Of a stretch of 10,422 nt of DNA, positions 7,514 to 10,422 are shown one piece after another; position 1 is the first letter of the stretch, and every line of letters begins with the position of its first letter. This DNA comes from Eimeria necatrix (Eukaryota > Apicomplexa > Conoidasida > Eucoccidiorida > Eimeriidae). The stretch lies in the NCBI RefSeq assembly GCF_000499385.1, contig NW_013654848.1, positions 629 to 11,050 of the forward strand, given 5' to 3'. Position numbers and translations under genes: made by a program. The notes below the pieces were generated by a model. It was not told where the DNA came from, ran no database searches, and saw only the letters and a program-made list of their open reading frames with translations.

Positions 7514-8697
7514 TGGCTCAAAATGACAATGCCTCACGCTGTTAGAGTGTGTTCTTTTCTAACAACTCAGGAGGTCAGTTCGTAGACAAGCATGCTCGAA
7601 GCAGAGCTAATGAGTGCATATCGAATTCTAAAGCTAGGCTATTTTCAAAAGCACGCACCATTTGTTATTCTTGCAAGGCTGACTTCATGCAGATTGAGAA
7701 GGTGAGTTTGCACATAGTCCACACAAAGGAAACGAGCCAGAAGCAAATAGCATGAAGAAAAACTACTGCAGTGTCAGGCGTGATATGTTATCACTATCCA
7801 CTGATCAGTGATTTGGCACATTACATGCATAGGTTACGCTCTGCTCACCTCGTGTGTAGCAGGTTAGTGGCTTTGCAGGATTGAGCGATTCACGCTGCAA
7901 AATTCGGAAGCGTTTGGGCACACCTGAACTCTGTACACCCAGCTGATGTGTTAAGGCAGGCTGCTGCGGGCAATTCACTCGGGACGAGTATGCCACTGAC
8001 CCGTGGAAGACGCATGTTCGGTCAAACGTTAGCTAGTGAGAGGTGGCATGGCTGACTTAAAACAAGCTCCTTCTTTTATTGCTGGCTATGCTTCTGGTTG
8101 ATGGTTCCTAATGTCTACTCATTCGTTTATGTTCCCTTCGCTGCGTCTCAGCGCGGACGTTCCGTAGACATTTCCGATATTAAAAGTTGCATGCAGCGTG
8201 AGGTCACTAGCGTTACGTCATTAAAGACACCTGCTACAATCGTTGCTGCACATATTCCGTGCATTCAATGGTTGTTTGCCGATGCAGTGATGGTCCGGAT
8301 CAAAGGCTAGTACACTGATGCTGAGTAGGCTGTTTTGGTATTGGGATACAAATAATCGTCTTCCAGCTGTCGAGTAATGCGTGTCCTCGCTCAACCTGCC
8401 GGCAAGCAACTATTCATTCACATTTGCTGTAAAGGCGTGGTGATTTCAGGTGGCTACATCATTTGGCTTTGCACAAACGTGTTTGATGGAGAAGGAGGCT
8501 GCCCTCTACTTCGCTCGCGCATCTTTTGCGGTGTTCCGCCGATCCCACGCGGCTTGCTCCGGCTTTTCTATCTCGTTTGATGAGCCCTCCACCTTTCACT
8601 GGCATCAATTTCTCAGGTTGTACGGGGAAAACGCCAATCTATTCGTAACAATCGCCAGGGCTCACTAATTGCACTTGGTCATCCCTTATCGTACTGC
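7514..8697. other. No supported gene; one good 5' splice-site-like sequence
   Basis: Mostly anonymous. CAGATTGAGAAGGTGAGTTT at 7690-7709 shares CAGATTGAGAAGGTG with the repeat junction at 7225-7239. TTTCAGGTGGCTACATC followed by TTTGGCTTTGCA at about 8444-8473 faintly resembles TTTCAGGTGGGCTTCC plus TTTGGCTTCGCA at 154-193 in the 5' array. Open frames at about 8377-8668 have no recognisable product. Confidence 0.35.
7699..7707 (+). promoter_or_regulatory. Consensus-like 5' splice site AAG|GTGAGT
   Basis: The nine bases match the metazoan donor consensus MAG|GTRAGT exactly. The preceding CAGATTGAG is shared with the repeat junction at about 7225, where GTGCGT replaces GTGAGT. If the window is genomic this may be a used exon end; if it is a spliced transcript, it is an unused or retained site. 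Confidence 0.3.
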
Positions 8698-9346
8698 ATT
8701 CCTCTTTCGTGCAGACTCAGCCTGTGAGGAAGCGCATTAACGTTACGGTTCCTCCCCCTCCTATGCCATTCTGTTAGCACAAGTGTCAGAGTAAAATTGA
8801 TACCGCCACTAGCGATTTACTTTTGCTAGACGTTTCCGCTGTGGCCGCCTGGAAACGCCACTATTTCTCTTACACTGGCTACGACAGGAAGGTGGCCGCT
8901 TGCACCTTCATCCCCTCCAAGACCCCACGGTGTGCAGACCGAGCTTTAAGCGCACCGGCAACGTACGTGCATTACAGAAACATGCAGTGGGGCTGCACCA
9001 GTTCGGCCTACTGTGCTAGGAAAGTCATCGACTATTGTGCAGCGCTTGCACCATCTCCAAAGACAAAACTGGTCCTCCGAGGTGCGGCAGCTTGGGAACT
9101 ATAGCTGACGATGTCGCTGGATTGCCTTGTTCAGTCTCAGGCCGTCCGTCAATTCACTGCTACTCGTCATCGTCGCTGATCTGCACGTGTGTCTTGCACA
9201 GGGGGCCAGCTGATAAAGGTACCCATTGTCTCCGTCTGCGTCCTCAAACAGCCGGTGCGTAAGCAGAATCGATCTCGGCACAGTACGCACATCATGGTGC
9301 GCCTTCCGAAAAAAGTTAGGCCCAGGTTTGAAAACCCTGTGCCATG
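8698..9346 (+). other. Upstream flank of module copy 2; echoes of the 5' array
   Basis: TTTCGTGCAGACTCAGCCTGTG at 8705-8726 resembles ATTCCGTGCAGACCTAGGCTGTG at 325-347 in the 5' array. GTGCGTAAGCAG at 9255 is another motif copy, about 140 bp before the one in module copy 2. A plus frame is open at 8823-9104 (93 codons) but lacks an ATG near its start and has no recognisable domain. These echoes suggest that the 8.66-kb duplication once covered more than the 773-bp module. Confidence 0.35.
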
Positions 9347-9612
9347 TTTGTGCACTTTGTTCCTTAGATGTGCTACTCCGTTCAAGCGCAGAAAGTGCGT
9401 TCACAAGCAGAGTACACTACAACACCAATTCTGGTTGCACATTCCGTCATGCACTACTCCCGCACCGGCACTCCAGTCACGCAGCATGCTCTGAGGTCGT
9501 TCTGCTATTCTGACTCGCCCCTTGCCATGTTGCGCCTACCAGAAAAAAGGCGTTGACATGTGGCGGCCGCAGTGACGCAGTTGATGCTGACGCTGCCTCC
9601 CACGGTGTGGTA

Positions 9613-9738
9613 ATGCGACGGAATCTTCCATGGGTCTTTACAAGACAGGAATTTGAACTTGAAGGGCATTTACGTGAACAGATTCAGTGTCAAGTTGCAC
9701 AAGAATGTGCATTCATGCAGAGTTCACTTGTTCGTTAG
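9613..9738 (+). CDS. Weak candidate 41-residue ORF in module copy 2
   Basis: An ATG at 9613 (G at -3) opens 41 codons to TAG at 9736-9738. The peptide begins MRRNLPWVFTRQ and continues as a likely amphipathic helix rich in Glu, Gln, Leu and Val with two Cys, ending SSLVR. The frame is also open upstream, to about 9553, without an ATG. I know no matching family. It lies in the most conserved block of the module, but copy 1 has a TGA in place of Trp 7, so conservation of the block is not explained by coding in both copies. It could be a C-terminal exon, a small peptide or chance. Confidence 0.15.
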   Translation: MRRNLPWVFTRQEFELEGHLREQIQCQVAQECAFMQSSLVR

Positions 9739-10040
9739 TCTGCGCCGTAGATGATCAATGAATCTGCTCAAACCAGCAAAACATTACGTGAGCACGCGCC
9801 TTTATGCCACGCAGACTTGCAGGACGCCATCTCAACAAGGCGATCAGTATTCTGGATGACAGATGCAACAACGGTGCATTGAACGCTCTTGAAGGTACTA
9901 TGTTGGTTTCAGGCGCCTAAGCTGTTTGTGCTTGCAAAGGTTGTGCTTCGTTCAGGCTGAGCCAGTACGTCACGTTATCGAAATCTTCGCTTAGCCGGTG
10001 ACGCTATCATCGGCATGAGGGTATAAACGCGCCGCCGGAG

Positions 10041-10051
10041 TAGCTCAATGG
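10041..10051 (+). other. tRNA A-box-like sequence in module copy 2
   Basis: Same TAGCTCAATGG as at 1377-1387, preceded by GCCGGAG and again without a B box. It is unchanged between copies. Confidence 0.4.
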
Positions 10052-10071
10052 TACTGCAGCGTTGTAGAGAA

Positions 10072-10077
10072 AATAAA
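10072..10077 (+). terminator. Poly(A) signal AATAAA, module copy 2
   Basis: Counterpart of the signal at 1408-1413, followed after about 30 nt by a T/G-rich tract (TCTCTTCGGCTTGTAGGGG). It lies 326 nt upstream of the terminal AATAAA and could give an alternative, shorter 3' end. Confidence 0.45.
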
Positions 10078-10119
10078 AATTTCGCTTCACGCGCATTAGG
10101 ATCTCTTCGGCTTGTAGGG

Positions 10120-10397
10120 GACTTGTGCTGCAAACGTTGCGGCACCAGCACGTTAAGATTAAAATTGGTGTTTTCCGTTGGCTTGCCACTTTATGCTCTA
10201 ACGAGATAGGTTCTCTCAGAAGCGCTTCGTAACTCCATGTAGAGTGCGACTCGGTAAGGTGCCAGGAGCTGCCTTGGCGAGACACCTAGGTATTCCGATG
10301 CCATAGATCATATAGGACGGTCGACGCAACAGCTTCCTCGCTAGTGACTACATCAGTCGTTCGTGCAAAGCATTTATTGTGACGGTTTCGAGTGCAT
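10120..10397 (+). other. Unique 3' tail
   Basis: Sequence between the end of module copy 2 and the terminal poly(A) signal. A minus frame is open across about 10007-10285 but half of it lies in the repeat and it shows no domain. I see no repeat or structured element here. Confidence 0.4.
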
Positions 10398-10403
10398 AAT
10401 AAA
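10398..10403 (+). terminator. Terminal poly(A) signal AATAAA
   Basis: This canonical hexamer sits 19 nt before the last base of the window, matching the usual 10-30 nt between signal and cleavage. It is the main evidence that the window end is a transcript 3' end on the plus strand. Confidence 0.6.
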
Positions 10404-10422
10404 ACTTGCGCTAAGATAAATA

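Larger units (their letters stand above)
9347..10119 (+). repeat. 773-bp module, copy 2 (direct repeat of 683-1455)
   Basis: Second copy of the module, in the same orientation. It carries the cleaner motif form, AGAAAGTGCGTTCACAAGCA, where copy 1 has an 8-bp insertion inside the motif. It also has an extra 8 bp around 9968-9980 and keeps the A-box-like sequence and AATAAA unchanged. Homology stops at CTTGTAGGG (10111-10119), after which the two flanks are unrelated. The 251-bp block at 9537-9787 differs from copy 1 at only two positions. Confidence 0.93.
1..10422 (+). ncRNA. Candidate long non-coding RNA ending at a poly(A) site
   Basis: The whole window reads best as one plus-strand non-coding transcript, or a genomic segment cut at a transcript end. 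Seen: an AATAAA at 10398-10403 lies 19 nt before the last base, the usual distance between poly(A) signal and cleavage site; stops interrupt every frame; no recognisable protein domain appears on either strand; and the sequence is built of tandem and dispersed repeats with a plus-strand bias of the GTGCGTT core. Known: long arthropod lncRNAs often consist of repeated segments and end in AATAAA. Inferred: the transcript status and the 5' end, since no promoter is visible. Against it: several Y-rich stretches ending in CAG (for example before 4401 and 6461) look like intact 3' splice sites, which a spliced RNA would not normally retain, so plain genomic DNA remains possible. Confidence 0.4.

Noticed and set aside
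1..10422. Prokaryotic, phage or CRISPR content
   Set aside because: Gene density is essentially nil, there are no ribosome-binding sites or operons, and repeats are too long, diverged and irregular for a CRISPR array.

Overview
This window looks like eukaryotic, probably arthropod, non-coding DNA or RNA. All six frames are broken by stops, the longest ATG-initiated frame I can find is about 123 codons, there are no ribosome-binding sites or operons, CpG is not visibly depleted, and no frame resembles a protein family I recognise. A tick or other arachnid is a guess from general texture only. The last bases carry a canonical AATAAA (10398-10403) 19 nt before the end, the spacing expected upstream of a poly(A) site. 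The simplest reading is one long plus-strand non-coding transcript of about 10.4 kb, or a window cut at a transcript end.

Layout: (1) 15-386, three tandem copies of a 124-bp unit, with a possible decayed fourth copy to about 475. (2) 683-1455, first copy of a 773-bp module ending in a tRNA-A-box-like stretch and an AATAAA. (3) 1456-3700, mostly featureless, with one possible minus-strand exon at about 2084-2344. (4) 3700-6860, anonymous sequence in which a short motif, roughly AGGAWGTGCGTT, recurs on the plus strand, often about 170-200 bp apart. (5) 6858-7265, a clear two-copy tandem repeat of about 200 bp whose junctions carry the same motif, with traces of a third copy. (6) 7399-7513, a small GC-rich patch with two short dyads. 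(7) 7514-9346, anonymous sequence with weak echoes of the 5' array. (8) 9347-10119, second copy of the 773-bp module, 8.66 kb from the first. (9) 10120-10422, unique 3' tail ending in the terminal AATAAA.

The elements seem to belong together as products of repeated duplication: 124-bp units, about 200-bp units and 773-bp modules, several sharing the GTGCGTT core. The best-conserved parts of the large module are a 251-bp block (two differences between copies) and a 76-bp block (none) that holds the A-box-like sequence and AATAAA. I found no convincing protein-coding gene. Two short frames in the large module and one on the minus strand are listed with low confidence.
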